A stretch of DNA of 64,000 bases from CAVYUC01 sp963816685 (GCA_963816685.1 CAWFMB010000028.1:62001-126000), one strand, 5' to 3'; shown: positions 9,270 through 18,933, counted from the first letter of the stretch. Translations and numbers: made by a program. Notes: generated by a model not told the origin, from the letters alone.

Positions 9270-9587
9270 ATGAATAACAATCAGTACAGTTCACTTTCAG
9301 AAGCTACAGAAGATTTGAAGAAAAAAGGATATACTGCAAATTTCAGGGTAAATGAAAATGGAAAACTTACCAACAGCAAAGGAGCAGAATTTGAACCTTC
9401 GCAGGTAAGGCTGGAAGAGTTTCATCGTTTTGAAGGCGATTCCAATCCTGCCGACAGTAGTATTCTGTATGTGGTAAAAACCAAATCAGGATTGAAAGGA
9501 ACTGTTATTGATTCTTATGGTGCTGATGGTTCAGAAATTACTTCAACATTTATGAACAATACTGATCAGAAAGAATATGATGATTAA
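9270..9587 (+). CDS. Small protein of the family labelled phosphoribosylpyrophosphate synthetase-like
   Basis: A 105-residue protein. The pattern LSEATEDLKKKGYTANF at the N terminus and EEFHRFEGDSNPADSSILYVV...KSGLKGTVIDSYG in the centre is typical of short Bacteroidetes proteins often named phosphoribosylpyrophosphate synthetase in databases. They are far too short to be PRPP synthetases and lack its ATP and PRPP motifs, so that label should not be trusted. This is the first gene of a plus-strand run of small stress proteins, 18 bp before a DUF2383 protein. Confidence 0.7.
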   Translation: MNNNQYSSLSEATEDLKKKGYTANFRVNENGKLTNSKGAEFEPSQVRLEEFHRFEGDSNPADSSILYVVKTKSGLKGTVIDSYGADGSEITSTFMNNTDQKEYDD

Positions 9588-9605
9588 CAATCAGAAAATT
9601 TAAAT

Positions 9606-10046
9606 ATGGATAAAAATGAAATAAAAAATGATTTGCAAAAGATAATTGACATTTGCAATGATGGAGTTGAAGGATATGAAACTGCTGCAGGTAAAATTGA
9701 TGATAACAGCATGAAAACCCTTTTTCTAAGACTCTCTCAACAACGAAAGGGATTTATTGAAAACTTAAAAAATGAAGCACTGACAATGGGTATTGAATTT
9801 AATGGCAACGGTACAGCAAAAGGATTTTTCCATCGGACGTGGCTGGCTACCAAATCTACTTTTAGCAGCGATAAAAGAGATAAGGTAATCGAAGAAGCAA
9901 TGTCGGGTGAAAAAAAAGCCCTTGAAGTATATTCAAAAGTTTCAGCCGATCCTTCAGTGCCGGAATACCTGCAAAAAATACTCGAAGAGCAGGAACGTTT
10001 AATTAAAGTAGCTATCCAGCAATTACATGGATTACTTGCAGAATAA
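9606..10046 (+). CDS. PA2169/DUF2383 family four-helix bundle protein
   Basis: A 146-residue all-helical protein. LQKIIDICNDGVEGYETAAGKI at the N terminus, FLRLSQQRKGFIENLKNEA, GFFHRTWLATKSTF, and the C-terminal VIEEAMSGEKKALEVYSKV...LQKILEEQERLIKVAIQQLHGL fit DUF2383, a ferritin-like bundle often found with CsbD genes in stress operons. Glu and His residues lie at ferritin-like spacing, but metal binding is not established. Probably cotranscribed with the preceding gene. Confidence 0.8.
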   Translation: MDKNEIKNDLQKIIDICNDGVEGYETAAGKIDDNSMKTLFLRLSQQRKGFIENLKNEALTMGIEFNGNGTAKGFFHRTWLATKSTFSSDKRDKVIEEAMSGEKKALEVYSKVSADPSVPEYLQKILEEQERLIKVAIQQLHGLLAE

Positions 10047-10129
10047 AATGAAAATTTGAACACCTTTCTACAAAACCCGAAAGGATCAAACACAGATAGA
10101 TATTAATGTTTAACTAAAAATTTTAAAAG

Positions 10130-10321
10130 ATGAGTGCAACAACAGACAAGATGAAAGGAAATTGGAACATTATTAGTGGAAAGCTAAAACAGAAGTACGG
10201 TAATTTAACCGACGATGATTTAAAATACACCGAGGGCAAGGAGGATGAAGTTATTGGCCGTATTCAAAAAAAGACTGGTAAAACACGAGAAGAAGTCAGC
10301 AAATTCATCGAAAATGCCTAG
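10130..10321 (+). CDS. CsbD family stress-response protein
   Basis: A 63-residue hydrophilic protein with the full CsbD signature: MKGNWNIISGKLKQKYGNLTDDD, a GKEDEVIGRIQKKTGKT centre and a charged C terminus. In Bacillus csbD is a sigma-B stress gene; the molecular function is unknown. It lies in the stress-gene run and is followed directly by a rho-independent terminator, so this operon segment probably ends here. Confidence 0.88.
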   Translation: MSATTDKMKGNWNIISGKLKQKYGNLTDDDLKYTEGKEDEVIGRIQKKTGKTREEVSKFIENA

Positions 10322-10332
10322 ATTTCCGAAAT

Positions 10333-10364
10333 AAACCAGGTAACCTTAAATGCCTGGTTTTTTT
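10333..10364 (+). terminator. Rho-independent terminator after csbD-like gene
   Basis: AAACCAGG at 10333-10340 and CCTGGTTT at 10353-10360 form a GC-containing stem with a 12-bp loop, followed by further T residues. It lies 12 bp after the CsbD stop codon. Confidence 0.8.
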
Positions 10365-10404
10365 AATCCTTCAGAAAAAAATACACAACAACAAATAACA
10401 ACAC

Positions 10405-10944
10405 ATGGAAAAGTTAAAAGGTAAAAAAGTGGCCATTCTTGCCACCAATGGCTTCGAAGAATCGGAACTGTTTAAGCCTAAAGAAGCACTTGAAAACAGT
10501 GGTGCCGAAGTTGATATAATAGCTCCTGAAGATGGACAAATCAGAGCATGGAACCATGGTAACTGGAGTAAGGAAATTAAGGTAAATGTTACTGTTGATA
10601 AAGCCGATGCCAATAAATATGATGTATTGGTTTTGCCGGGAGGAGTAATTAATCCGGATAAATTAAGAAGAAATCAGGCAGCAGTAAAACTTGTTTCCGG
10701 TTTCTTTGATAAAAATAAACTTGTAGCTTCTATATGTCATGGGCCGCAAATGCTAATAGAAGCTGAAGTAGTAAAAGGACGCACCATGACCTCGTTTTCT
10801 TCAATTAAAAAAGATTTACAAAATGCAGGTGCAAACTGGGTGGATAAAGAAGTGGTTGTAGACAACAAACTTATAACATCCAGAAATCCGGGTGATTTGG
10901 ATGCCTTCAATAACAAATTAATTGAAGAAATTGCTAAAATCTGA
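10405..10944 (+). CDS. DJ-1/PfpI family type 1 glutamine amidotransferase-like protein
   Basis: A 179-residue class I glutamine amidotransferase fold. The nucleophile elbow is ASICHGPQML with Cys111 followed by His112, and VAILATNGFEESELFKPKEAL at the N terminus supplies the acidic residue typical of PfpI/YhbO/Hsp31-related proteins. Such proteins act in general stress defence, as deglycases or proteases depending on report. The GDLDAFNNKLIEEIAK C terminus is normal for PfpI. It follows the CsbD terminator and precedes a DUF7218 protein. Confidence 0.88.
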   Translation: MEKLKGKKVAILATNGFEESELFKPKEALENSGAEVDIIAPEDGQIRAWNHGNWSKEIKVNVTVDKADANKYDVLVLPGGVINPDKLRRNQAAVKLVSGFFDKNKLVASICHGPQMLIEAEVVKGRTMTSFSSIKKDLQNAGANWVDKEVVVDNKLITSRNPGDLDAFNNKLIEEIAKI

Positions 10945-10972
10945 TTTATTTGGAAACTTAAAAATAGATGTT

Positions 10973-11224
10973 ATGCCTAATAAAAAAAATTCATCACGTA
11001 TTAAGAATGAAAAGCAATATGAGGCTTTACGCGACAAAGGATACAGTAAACAAAAATCTGCCCGTATTGCCAACACCAAAAATTCAGGTGAAAAAGGTGG
11101 CAAAAGTGAAAAATATGAAGAGCGTTCGAAAAAGGAACTTTATGATAAGGCAAAACAGGTTGGTGTTGAAGGACGCAGTAAAATGTCAAAAAAAGAACTT
11201 ATTAAGGCACTGCGGAATAGTTAG
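10973..11224 (+). CDS. DUF7218 family small basic protein with Rho N-terminal-like domain
   Basis: An 83-residue protein starting at ATG 10973. An upstream in-frame start at 10922 overlaps the previous gene and adds residues unlike the family. The N terminus MPNKKNSSRIKNEKQYEALR followed by GYSKQKSARIANTK is the conserved part of these proteins, and the C terminus (KKELYDKAKQVGVEGRSKMSKKELIKALR) is a SAP/Rho-N-like helix-extended-helix that may bind nucleic acid. It often occurs near stress and topoisomerase genes. Function unknown. Confidence 0.75.
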   Translation: MPNKKNSSRIKNEKQYEALRDKGYSKQKSARIANTKNSGEKGGKSEKYEERSKKELYDKAKQVGVEGRSKMSKKELIKALRNS

Positions 11225-11284
11225 TCCATCCTTTAAACTTTATTTCCTGTTTTCGTTGCCGGCAGGTGTTTATAAAACTTTAGA

Positions 11285-12304
11285 ATGAAAGAAAAGCAAT
11301 TTCCGGAATCGCTGATTTATGTCAGCGATTATTCTGACGGATTTAACAGGATTAAAAAAGATGATAACTTCCTGTATGTTGATTCACAGGGAGAAACAAT
11401 ATCCAATCCGGAAACAATTGAACGTATACAGAATCTTGTAATTCCACCTGACTGGAATGATGTATGGATTTGCAAAAATCCAAAAGGGCATGTTCAGGTT
11501 ACAGGTAAAGATTCGAAAGGACGAAAACAATATCTTTATCATTCCGAATGGATTGATTATTCAAAACAGATAAAATATGATGAATTAAAAACCTTTGGCA
11601 AAAAGCTAGGCAGAATCAGAATGCAGCTTAAAAAAGATTTGCGCCGGAGAAAATGGGATAAAAAGAAAGTTACTGCTCTTGCCATAAAATTAATGGACGA
11701 ATTGTACCTGCGTGTGGGAAATACATCCTACATGAATGAAAATGGAACATATGGATTAACCACATTGAGAAAAAAGCATTTAAAGGAGGAAAAAAAAAGC
11801 TTGCTTCTTAAATATACTGCTAAAAGCGGAAAACTCAGAAAAATAAAAATAAGTCATCCCACATTAAAAAAACAGTTGAAGAAATGTTCCGAATTACCAG
11901 GCTATGAAATATTCCGTTATCAATCCGGCAAAAAATACGTTCCGATAAAATCGCAGGATGTAAATGATTATTTACGCGAAGTTTCAAAAACAAACATTAC
12001 AGCGAAGGATTTCAGAACCTGGGGAGGAACAGTTTTAGCAGTAAAACTTGAACCATTGGCGAAGAAAATTTGCAATGAAAATCCACGTAAAAAGCCGGAA
12101 CCAACTTTGGTGCGACTGGTGGCTGAGCAATTAAACAATACAGTTGCTGTTTGCAGAAAATATTATATTCACCCAAAAGTTCTTGAGGTTGCAGTGAATG
12201 AAAACCTGAATGATTACAGACCCAAAAGGCCCAGCAGAAGCCGGCTCTATAACCAAAATGAAATAACCGTTCTGAATATTTTAAACGATAAAATTATTAG
12301 TTAA
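11285..12304 (+). CDS. Type IB DNA topoisomerase (poxvirus-like bacterial class)
   Basis: A 339-residue enzyme that relaxes supercoils through a 3'-phosphotyrosyl intermediate. Recognisable parts are the N-terminal domain (ETIERIQNLVIPPDWNDVWIC), the Arg/Lys region ELYLRVGNTSYMNENGTYGL followed by TLRKKHL, the DFRTWGGT motif carrying an active-site Arg, and the nucleophile in VCRKYYIHP, taken as Tyr294. The length is typical of bacterial TopIB. Its place after a DUF7218 and DJ-1 gene is an arrangement seen in stress islands. No C-terminal extension is present. Confidence 0.92.
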   Translation: MKEKQFPESLIYVSDYSDGFNRIKKDDNFLYVDSQGETISNPETIERIQNLVIPPDWNDVWICKNPKGHVQVTGKDSKGRKQYLYHSEWIDYSKQIKYDELKTFGKKLGRIRMQLKKDLRRRKWDKKKVTALAIKLMDELYLRVGNTSYMNENGTYGLTTLRKKHLKEEKKSLLLKYTAKSGKLRKIKISHPTLKKQLKKCSELPGYEIFRYQSGKKYVPIKSQDVNDYLREVSKTNITAKDFRTWGGTVLAVKLEPLAKKICNENPRKKPEPTLVRLVAEQLNNTVAVCRKYYIHPKVLEVAVNENLNDYRPKRPSRSRLYNQNEITVLNILNDKIIS

Positions 12305-12424
12305 AGCAAAACTGCCGCATTTCCAGATGCAATATAATTGTAAATGAAAAGTACGACAGCTTTTCTACAGAGAAAAACGAGTACCGGATATTAATTTGAA
12401 GTAGTTCCGGAATAAAACAACCAC

Positions 12425-12799
12425 CTACAGCAACAGCAGCAATAACAGGATTACAATAATAGCACCTCCTGAAATATAAATTCCGGGGCCAGCTTCACCT
12501 TCTCCGGTTGCATTTGCATTTGCATTTGCATCAGCATTTGCTTTACTATAATCTTTTAAATCCTTTTTGATTGTCCGGACTTCCTTACGAAGTTCTTTTT
12601 TCTCTGAAGAACTTAGTTCAGACAGATCCATCGCCTTAATTTCTTCAAGGCGATCCACAAGGCCATTCACTTCGGCAGCTACTTCAGTTTTGGTTTCAGT
12701 AACTGCGACATTACTTTTTTCCTCTTCAGCACCCGATTGTGCAGGAATTGTTAACAACAACAGAGATGCTGCCATTAGACTCAAAATTGAATTTTTCAT
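12425..12799 (-). CDS. Exported small protein with helical middle and C-terminal membrane helix
   Basis: A 124-residue protein with an N-terminal signal peptide (about residues 1-24, cleavage near SGAEE), a charged helical segment at about 45-85, a short Ala-Asn/Asp repeat (about 88-97, from a GCATTT-type 6-bp DNA repeat at about 12507-12540), and a C-terminal hydrophobic helix ending in seven Leu. Similar Bacteroidetes proteins are sometimes mislabelled seryl-tRNA synthetase; no synthetase motif is present. Function unknown. Confidence 0.6.
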   Translation of the reverse strand: MKNSILSLMAASLLLLTIPAQSGAEEEKSNVAVTETKTEVAAEVNGLVDRLEEIKAMDLSELSSSEKKELRKEVRTIKKDLKDYSKANADANANANATGEGEAGPGIYISGGAIIVILLLLLLL

Positions 12800-12853
12800 T
12801 TTAAAAAAATTTTAATTAACGATAAATTTACTTCATGTGAAATATGTATGATC

Positions 12854-13915
12854 TCACTCTTTTTCATTTTGTTGCTCTGAAAAATCTATTGAATTATTCA
12901 ATCTTTTGCTCAATGCTTCAATAAATGCATTTTTGAAAATGTTCCAGATTGTTGGCCACACTCCTATATCCGGATTATTCAAACTTCCTTTTAATGGAAT
13001 CTGGGTAGCCAATTGTTCTTTAGGCTGGTTTTCGAAAATTTCAGCAACACCTGCAACCAATGTTTCCCAGGCTTTCTGAAAGAAATTTCCTTCCTCTTTA
13101 TCCAAACTTATTATTTTAAGGTTTTCCATCACTGGCTTTACATAACCGGTTAATTTGGCGTCATCTACTACAATTTCTGTATACAGATTGAAAGTTCCGC
13201 TTTCCACATCAGCATTTGCATACGCTTTTATAAAATCGTTTAAAGCTGTCATATCAATATTTTCAAATTCAAAATTCAAATCCAAATCCGGAACCTTTTT
13301 TAATACATTGAGTTTTGCATTTGCGTTAAAATTTCCACCACCAACCGAAGTCCCTGTAGCTTCCAACTCTGAGGGCAATGCTATTTCTTTAGATTCAATA
13401 TTTGTTAAATTTGTGGCCAGCAAATGCAAATTTTCAACAGACACATTTACCTTCGGATTTGTACTAAAATCCTTGTAAGCAATGTTTCCGTGATTGATTT
13501 CAAATCTGTTAATTCTCAAGGGTATCAAATCTTTCAATGTTTCTGTCCAATCTGCTTCCGAACCATTCTGTTTTGTCTTACCTTGTTCAACTACAAAATT
13601 CACATCAGGTCGATTCAAAATTATTTCGCCAACAATTGACCCTTTAAATAATGCTTTCCAATGTACAGAAAGATCAATTTTTGCAATAGTGATAAATGGT
13701 ATCGATATACTGTCCTTTTCTTTAACAATGGTAACACTGTCAATTACATAGGCGCCCCTGAAAAGGGCAAGATCAATATCTTCAACCGAACCACTGTATC
13801 CTTCAAGATTTTGTAAAGTTCTGTTTACATAATCTTTAATTAAAAACGGCAACGCAATTCGAAATCCAATTAAAACTCCTGCTATTGCTAAAATCCAAAT
13901 CCATTTCTTTTTCAT
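12854..13915 (-). CDS. AsmA-like/DUF748 membrane-anchored periplasmic protein
   Basis: A 353-residue protein if started at the ATG at 13915, where MKKKWIWILAIAGVLIGFRIAL makes a clean N-terminal anchor; an in-frame ATG 27 bp upstream is possible. The mature region (YSGSVEDIDLALFRGAYVID, PDVNFVVEQGK, LNVLKKVPDLDLNFEFENIDM) has the DUF748/AsmA pattern linked to envelope lipid or protein transfer. It lies downstream of a divergent TamA/TamB pair, consistent with an envelope role. Assignment is by pattern, not catalytic motif. Confidence 0.6.
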   Translation of the reverse strand: MKKKWIWILAIAGVLIGFRIALPFLIKDYVNRTLQNLEGYSGSVEDIDLALFRGAYVIDSVTIVKEKDSISIPFITIAKIDLSVHWKALFKGSIVGEIILNRPDVNFVVEQGKTKQNGSEADWTETLKDLIPLRINRFEINHGNIAYKDFSTNPKVNVSVENLHLLATNLTNIESKEIALPSELEATGTSVGGGNFNANAKLNVLKKVPDLDLNFEFENIDMTALNDFIKAYANADVESGTFNLYTEIVVDDAKLTGYVKPVMENLKIISLDKEEGNFFQKAWETLVAGVAEIFENQPKEQLATQIPLKGSLNNPDIGVWPTIWNIFKNAFIEALSKRLNNSIDFSEQQNEKE

Positions 13916-13942
13916 AAAATGTTGTTCAAATTTTAATCTCAC

Positions 13943-14393
13943 TTATGCCGGCAAAAACAATTTCGCAAGAAAAATTTTATGAAATTTCATTCATTACTCC
14001 GATTAACAATTGATATTCTTCAAAACAAAAAGTGAACAATTTTGAGGATATGAGATACTTCTGTTATTTTATTCAGAATAAAAAGCTTATTTACAGAAAC
14101 TTAAACCTGGATGTAAATATTTTTCATAATTTTGGTAAAATAAAATAAGAATCAAAGAGTGTAGAAGATCTTCCCAACTTTTGGGGAAAATATAATACTG
14201 CACCTGTTTTTCAGATTATCAAATGTTCTATTCATCAGCCAAATAATAGCACTTTGAAATATGAATTCCTTACATAAATTCGGCAAAAACAAATTAATAA
14301 ACTTCGTGTTTTATAAAATAACTGATATTGGGCCGGTAATATAGATTCAGAATACAGAAACTTTCCGGTTAAAAGGATTTGTTTGATTAATTA
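13943..14393. other. Divergent intergenic region upstream of tamA-like gene
   Basis: A 451-bp AT-rich gap without a supported gene. It holds CAACTTTTGGGGAAA at 14175-14189, a relative of the GGGGA motif at 3026, 3106 and 21322, followed by an AT-rich stretch (TATAATAC). Probably regulatory. No tandem repeat or clear hairpin was noticed. Confidence 0.35.
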
Positions 14394-16226
14394 ATGCGCT
14401 TTCTAAAAATAATAGTTATAGGTTTTCTGACCCTGATAGCAAGCATGCAATTGCTGGCACAGGAAAACTATGAAATTCGCAAGGTAAGTTTCAGAGGAAA
14501 CAAAACCTTGGATAAAGAATTTCTAATAAGCCGAATGGCAGTAAAAGAAATTTCATACCTGGAAAAACTTTTAACAAAAAAGGAACCAACACTTTACAAC
14601 GAAGAACTTATTGATCTTGATCTGGAACGGTTAATCCGGATTTATCAAAGCGAAGGATTTTTAAATGTTGATGCATCCCTTCAACCTTTAAAAGTGAATG
14701 ACAAAAAGGAAACCGTAAGAATTACATTCGAAGTGGAAGAAGGTCCACCTGTATTAATAGATAGCATTTCTTTTAATATTACGGAAGAAATGAATCATGT
14801 AGATAATGATTCGCTGATTGAAAAAATCAGAAAAAAGCTTCAGCTGGTAAAAGATGAAAGGTTTCGTGATGAAGCAATTAATGAAGATATCCAGGAAATT
14901 GAAGATGCATTTAAAAGCCTTGGATATGCCTATGCCAATGCGAGTTACAATTTAAATCTAAAACCTGAGGAGCACATCACCAGCATTAATTACACTATTC
15001 AGCCGGGGCCGAAAACTTTCATTGGCGAAACAACCATTTCTGGTAATGAAAATGTTAAAAAAGAATTTATCCGGAAACAACTAAAATACGAAAAGGGACA
15101 ATTATACGACCAAACTCTACTGAATAAAACACGTCAGAATCTGTACCTTTTGCAATTGTTCAGGGTGGTTTCAGTTTTACCGCAAAAAAATGCTGAGACA
15201 CGAAAAAGCCCGATTCCTGTAGATATTTATGTGGAAGAAGCTCCCCGGTTAACAACCCGTTTTGGTGCAGGTTATGGCACCGAAGAAAAATTCCGGACTT
15301 TTGTTGATTTAACGTACCGAGGATTTTTGGGAGGAGCACGCCGGGTAAATCTTTTTGCAAAACATTCTGCCCTCGAACCATACAATGTTCAGTTACGCTG
15401 GATTCAACCACAGTTTTTGGGATTGGATGGTTTTTCTGTCTCGTTAAATCCGTACTTAAAACGAAATGCAGAACCAGGTTACAATACACGTACATATGGT
15501 ATTAATGTTCCATTTGGTTATATTTTCACCTCTTCAATGACAACCCGTTTAACTTATTATTATGAAGATGTGGAACAACGGATTGAACCTGGAGATGAAG
15601 AATTTACCGATTATGAAAGTGATAAATTTCCATACAAAAAATCAGGAGTGTTACTGGGGACAGTTTTCGACAATTCAGAACCCCAGTTTTCGCCCGAACG
15701 TGGCATCAGGGCTTCAGTAGGCTTTAAGGTAAACGGACATATTTTTGGAAGTACGTTCAACTATACCCGGCTTTGGGGCGAATTCAATACCTATTACGAA
15801 ATTGGAACTGTTGTACTTGCATACCGGATTATGGCAGGAGGAATTACTTCAGCCGACACCAGCGGTTTTATTCCTGTTGAAGATCGGTTCTATTCCGGTG
15901 GCAGTAATTCAATTCGCGGCTGGGCCCGTTCACAATTAGGGCCAAAGCGGGAAAGCGGAACTCCGCTGGGTGGCAAAACCATTTTCGAAAGTAATTTCGA
16001 AGTACGTTATCCCCTTTTTTGGCGACTAAGTGTTGTAGGATTTTTTGAAGCCGGAAATGTTTGGAGACCTTCTTATGCCTATCATCTTAACGATTTAGGT
16101 TATGCAGCCGGACCGGGACTAAGGATAGAAACACCAATCGGTCCGGTGCGTTTTGATGTTGGGTTTCCACTTTGGAACAAAAAAACAAGTCCTCAGTTCT
16201 TTATAAGTGTAGGACAAGCATTTTAA
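14394..16226 (+). CDS. tamA: Omp85/BamA-family outer membrane protein (TamA-like)
   Basis: A 610-residue outer-membrane protein with a signal peptide (about 1-22, ending at LLAQ), POTRA-like repeats over about 25-290 (IRKVSFRGNKTLDKEFLISRM; FIGETTISGNENVKKEFIRKQL) and a C-terminal 16-strand barrel. The barrel carries the Omp85 motif in GGSNSIRGWARSQLGP and GPVRFDVGFPL near the end, closing with an aromatic Phe. It lies 1 bp upstream of a TamB-type gene, so it is the TamA-like partner for exporting or inserting envelope proteins or lipids rather than the main BamA. The symbol is by analogy. Confidence 0.88.
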   Translation: MRFLKIIVIGFLTLIASMQLLAQENYEIRKVSFRGNKTLDKEFLISRMAVKEISYLEKLLTKKEPTLYNEELIDLDLERLIRIYQSEGFLNVDASLQPLKVNDKKETVRITFEVEEGPPVLIDSISFNITEEMNHVDNDSLIEKIRKKLQLVKDERFRDEAINEDIQEIEDAFKSLGYAYANASYNLNLKPEEHITSINYTIQPGPKTFIGETTISGNENVKKEFIRKQLKYEKGQLYDQTLLNKTRQNLYLLQLFRVVSVLPQKNAETRKSPIPVDIYVEEAPRLTTRFGAGYGTEEKFRTFVDLTYRGFLGGARRVNLFAKHSALEPYNVQLRWIQPQFLGLDGFSVSLNPYLKRNAEPGYNTRTYGINVPFGYIFTSSMTTRLTYYYEDVEQRIEPGDEEFTDYESDKFPYKKSGVLLGTVFDNSEPQFSPERGIRASVGFKVNGHIFGSTFNYTRLWGEFNTYYEIGTVVLAYRIMAGGITSADTSGFIPVEDRFYSGGSNSIRGWARSQLGPKRESGTPLGGKTIFESNFEVRYPLFWRLSVVGFFEAGNVWRPSYAYHLNDLGYAAGPGLRIETPIGPVRFDVGFPLWNKKTSPQFFISVGQAF

Positions 16227-16227
16227 T

Positions 16228-18933
16228 ATGAAAAAAGGAATTAAATATATATTGAAATTTCTTGGTTGGTTTTTCCTCGGAATAATTTTTCTGTTACTGC
16301 TGGTTACTTTGCTCATTCAAACAAGTCCGGTGAAAAATAAAATAGCACGGATAGCAGAAAACCAGGCAGCCAAATTTATCAATGGAGATCTTACCATTGG
16401 CCGGATTGACGGTAATTTCTTTTCAAGCCTTTCTCTTGAAAATGTGCTGTTGACTTATGAAAATGATACTGTTGCATTTATTGAAGAACTGGCTGCAAAT
16501 TACAATCTTTGGTCGTTGACTAATGGAACGCTGGATATTCAATCGGCGGCAATTGACAAACCCTATTTTTTTGTGAAACAATATAAAGATTCAACCTGGA
16601 ATGTGCAAAAGCTAATGAAACCCACTCCCGAAAAAACGGATACTGCAACTTCAGGTGGGATGGATGTTATTCTGAAAAATTTCAATATAATCGACGGGAA
16701 TATAAAAATAAATGCACTGGATACTGTTTTTCCACGGCAGGTACAAAATTTAAATACAGACCTTTCTTTACGAATGGTGGGTGACAGGCAAACAGCAGAT
16801 TTAAATAATTTTACGTTTTCCACTGTAAATCCTGATTTCAATGTAAATCAACTCAATCTTGATTTTTTACGCGATTCGGATCACATTGAGGTAAATGATT
16901 TTCTCCTGAAAACAACAGAAAACCAGATTACAGGTTCGGCAGAATTTGAAACTGAACCATATAAAAAAGGAAAAGCACATTTTGAAACTACAGCTCTGCA
17001 ATTGGCTGAATTTAAATATTTCATAGCAGATTTTAATTTGCCGGCAAAACCTGTTATAAAAATCGATGCAAGCCTCGACAAGGATTCAGCCTACTTAAAT
17101 GTTGATTTAAAAGATCAAGCCCAGCAAATTGCAATAGATGCATCTTTTGCAAATCTTGTTGAATATTTAACCGGCGATTCAACAATTCTGCTGAGTTACG
17201 ATGTGAACGGGAAACTGGATAACATTGAACTGGCACACTGGCTTGGCGATTCAGAAATGGATTATTACATCAACGGAAAGTTAAATACCCGGGGCCATGG
17301 GATTGAACCTGCCGATGCAAGTTTAACTTTTATAGCCGATTTTAGCGAAACAGTGGTGGAAGACAAAAAATTCAGGGAAATACTTGTCGATATTGATCTT
17401 GACCATGGAAATTTAAGTGGAATTGTAAGTGGTGACGGAGAATTTGGTAAATTCAGGCTTGACCCGGATATTCAAAACATGCTGGAACATCCTGTTTACC
17501 GCCTGGATTTATCCACAGAAAACCTGAACCTGGCTGTGCTTTTGGGAAACGATAGTTTAAGTTCGAACCTGAATCTAGATGCAACAATCAACGGCCGGGA
17601 ATTTGACCCCGATAAACTTTCTGCAAATGCCGAAATTGTATTTTCTGATTCACGTTTCCAGGATATAAATATTGACACTTTAATTGCCGACGTTCAATAC
17701 CGGAATGAAAATGTCCGGATTGATACACTCTGGTTGAAAACAGATTCAGTTACGCTTGCAGCTAGCGGTAATTACAACATGAATTCAAGTTCTGATATTC
17801 AGCTAACTGCAAAAATTGATGGAGTCAGCGCATTTAAAAGTTACATTCCGTTGGAAGGTTTAAAAACCAGCGGAAATATTGACGCACAACTAACCGGAAC
17901 TGCCGATTCGCTTCACCTTAAAGCAACTGTGAACCTGGATGAAACTCAATTTCAGGATTTGAAACTTTCGGAGTTGCAACTTGATGCGGAAGGACAGATG
18001 ACAAAAACAGATACAATTTTTGATGCCCATATTGTTGCATATGATTTTATTTCCGGCGATTTTAAGCTCGATTCACTGTCAGCACAAGTTAACGGTACTC
18101 CTGATTCAGTGTTTCTGGAAGCCAGTGTTGCCAATAAGGATTTAAACACACAAATTGAAACAGGAGTAGTTCCAGGAGATAAGTTGAGATTGAATGTTTC
18201 CGACTGGCAAATCGAATATAAAAACCAGCAGTGGGCGCTGCAACAGGCACCTGCGATTATCGAAATTGATTCGGTAAACTACACTGTTCAGAATTTCAGA
18301 CTGGCATCTCAAGGCACTGACAGTTTGCAATATGTTTTTGCCGAAGGAAACATAAGTCGTAAGGGACAGGAAGATTTTAAACTTGAAGTTGCAAATATCA
18401 ACATCGGTGAATTATTGAATTTGCTTAATGTGGATACAGAAGCATCCGGCAAACTTGATTTGAATATGAATGTAACCGGAACTGCTGAAAATCCAAATGT
18501 AGCTGCAAATTTCAATATGGATGGCGCAACCTTAAATGAATACAGTTTTACCGATTTCCACGGAAATTTTAATTACGAAAACGAAAAGTTATCAGCAGAT
18601 GCTTTAATTGTACCGCAAGACAGTGGAAGGTTTGATTTAAAAGCAGAGGTTCCGCTTCAGCTTAACCTCGATACAATGGGTTATAATTTCGATGATAACG
18701 CACCGCTCGATGCGCATCTTAACGTAAGTAATTTTTCACTTGGAGTATTGCAAACTTTTAACATTGCAGGCGATATCAATGGATTTATTGAAGGAAAGAT
18801 AGATGTTACAGGAACAGTAAAGGAACCTGATCCGAAAGGAAATCTAAGACTTGTAGATGCATCGTTTGCATTTGATGAATATGGAATTGACTATAACCAG
18901 ATATTGTTGAATGTTAGATTTTCTTCGCGATAA
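16228..18933 (+). CDS. tamB: Translocation/assembly module TamB, N-terminal part (frameshifted)
   Basis: 901 residues of a TamB-type protein: one N-terminal anchor (about 8-30), then a long beta-helical region with repeating phrases such as FLLKTTENQITGSAEFET and GTVKEPDPKGNLRLVDASFAFDEYGID. The frame ends soon after NQILLNVRF, well before the DUF490 core. That core continues in the +1 frame from about 18911. Deleting one T from the TTTT at 18919-18922 joins the frames smoothly (NVRF then LRDKIKLDT). So this is one gene of about 1,290 residues broken by a 1-bp insertion, real or a sequencing error. Confidence 0.85.
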   Translation: MKKGIKYILKFLGWFFLGIIFLLLLVTLLIQTSPVKNKIARIAENQAAKFINGDLTIGRIDGNFFSSLSLENVLLTYENDTVAFIEELAANYNLWSLTNGTLDIQSAAIDKPYFFVKQYKDSTWNVQKLMKPTPEKTDTATSGGMDVILKNFNIIDGNIKINALDTVFPRQVQNLNTDLSLRMVGDRQTADLNNFTFSTVNPDFNVNQLNLDFLRDSDHIEVNDFLLKTTENQITGSAEFETEPYKKGKAHFETTALQLAEFKYFIADFNLPAKPVIKIDASLDKDSAYLNVDLKDQAQQIAIDASFANLVEYLTGDSTILLSYDVNGKLDNIELAHWLGDSEMDYYINGKLNTRGHGIEPADASLTFIADFSETVVEDKKFREILVDIDLDHGNLSGIVSGDGEFGKFRLDPDIQNMLEHPVYRLDLSTENLNLAVLLGNDSLSSNLNLDATINGREFDPDKLSANAEIVFSDSRFQDINIDTLIADVQYRNENVRIDTLWLKTDSVTLAASGNYNMNSSSDIQLTAKIDGVSAFKSYIPLEGLKTSGNIDAQLTGTADSLHLKATVNLDETQFQDLKLSELQLDAEGQMTKTDTIFDAHIVAYDFISGDFKLDSLSAQVNGTPDSVFLEASVANKDLNTQIETGVVPGDKLRLNVSDWQIEYKNQQWALQQAPAIIEIDSVNYTVQNFRLASQGTDSLQYVFAEGNISRKGQEDFKLEVANINIGELLNLLNVDTEASGKLDLNMNVTGTAENPNVAANFNMDGATLNEYSFTDFHGNFNYENEKLSADALIVPQDSGRFDLKAEVPLQLNLDTMGYNFDDNAPLDAHLNVSNFSLGVLQTFNIAGDINGFIEGKIDVTGTVKEPDPKGNLRLVDASFAFDEYGIDYNQILLNVRFSSR

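Noticed and set aside
9270..9587. True phosphoribosylpyrophosphate synthetase
   Set aside because: Only 105 residues, without the ATP-binding or PRPP-binding motifs; the database name for this family is not supported by sequence.
12425..12799. Seryl-tRNA synthetase fragment
   Set aside because: The helical middle only resembles the coiled-coil arm by composition; there is a signal peptide and a C-terminal membrane helix, and no class II motifs.
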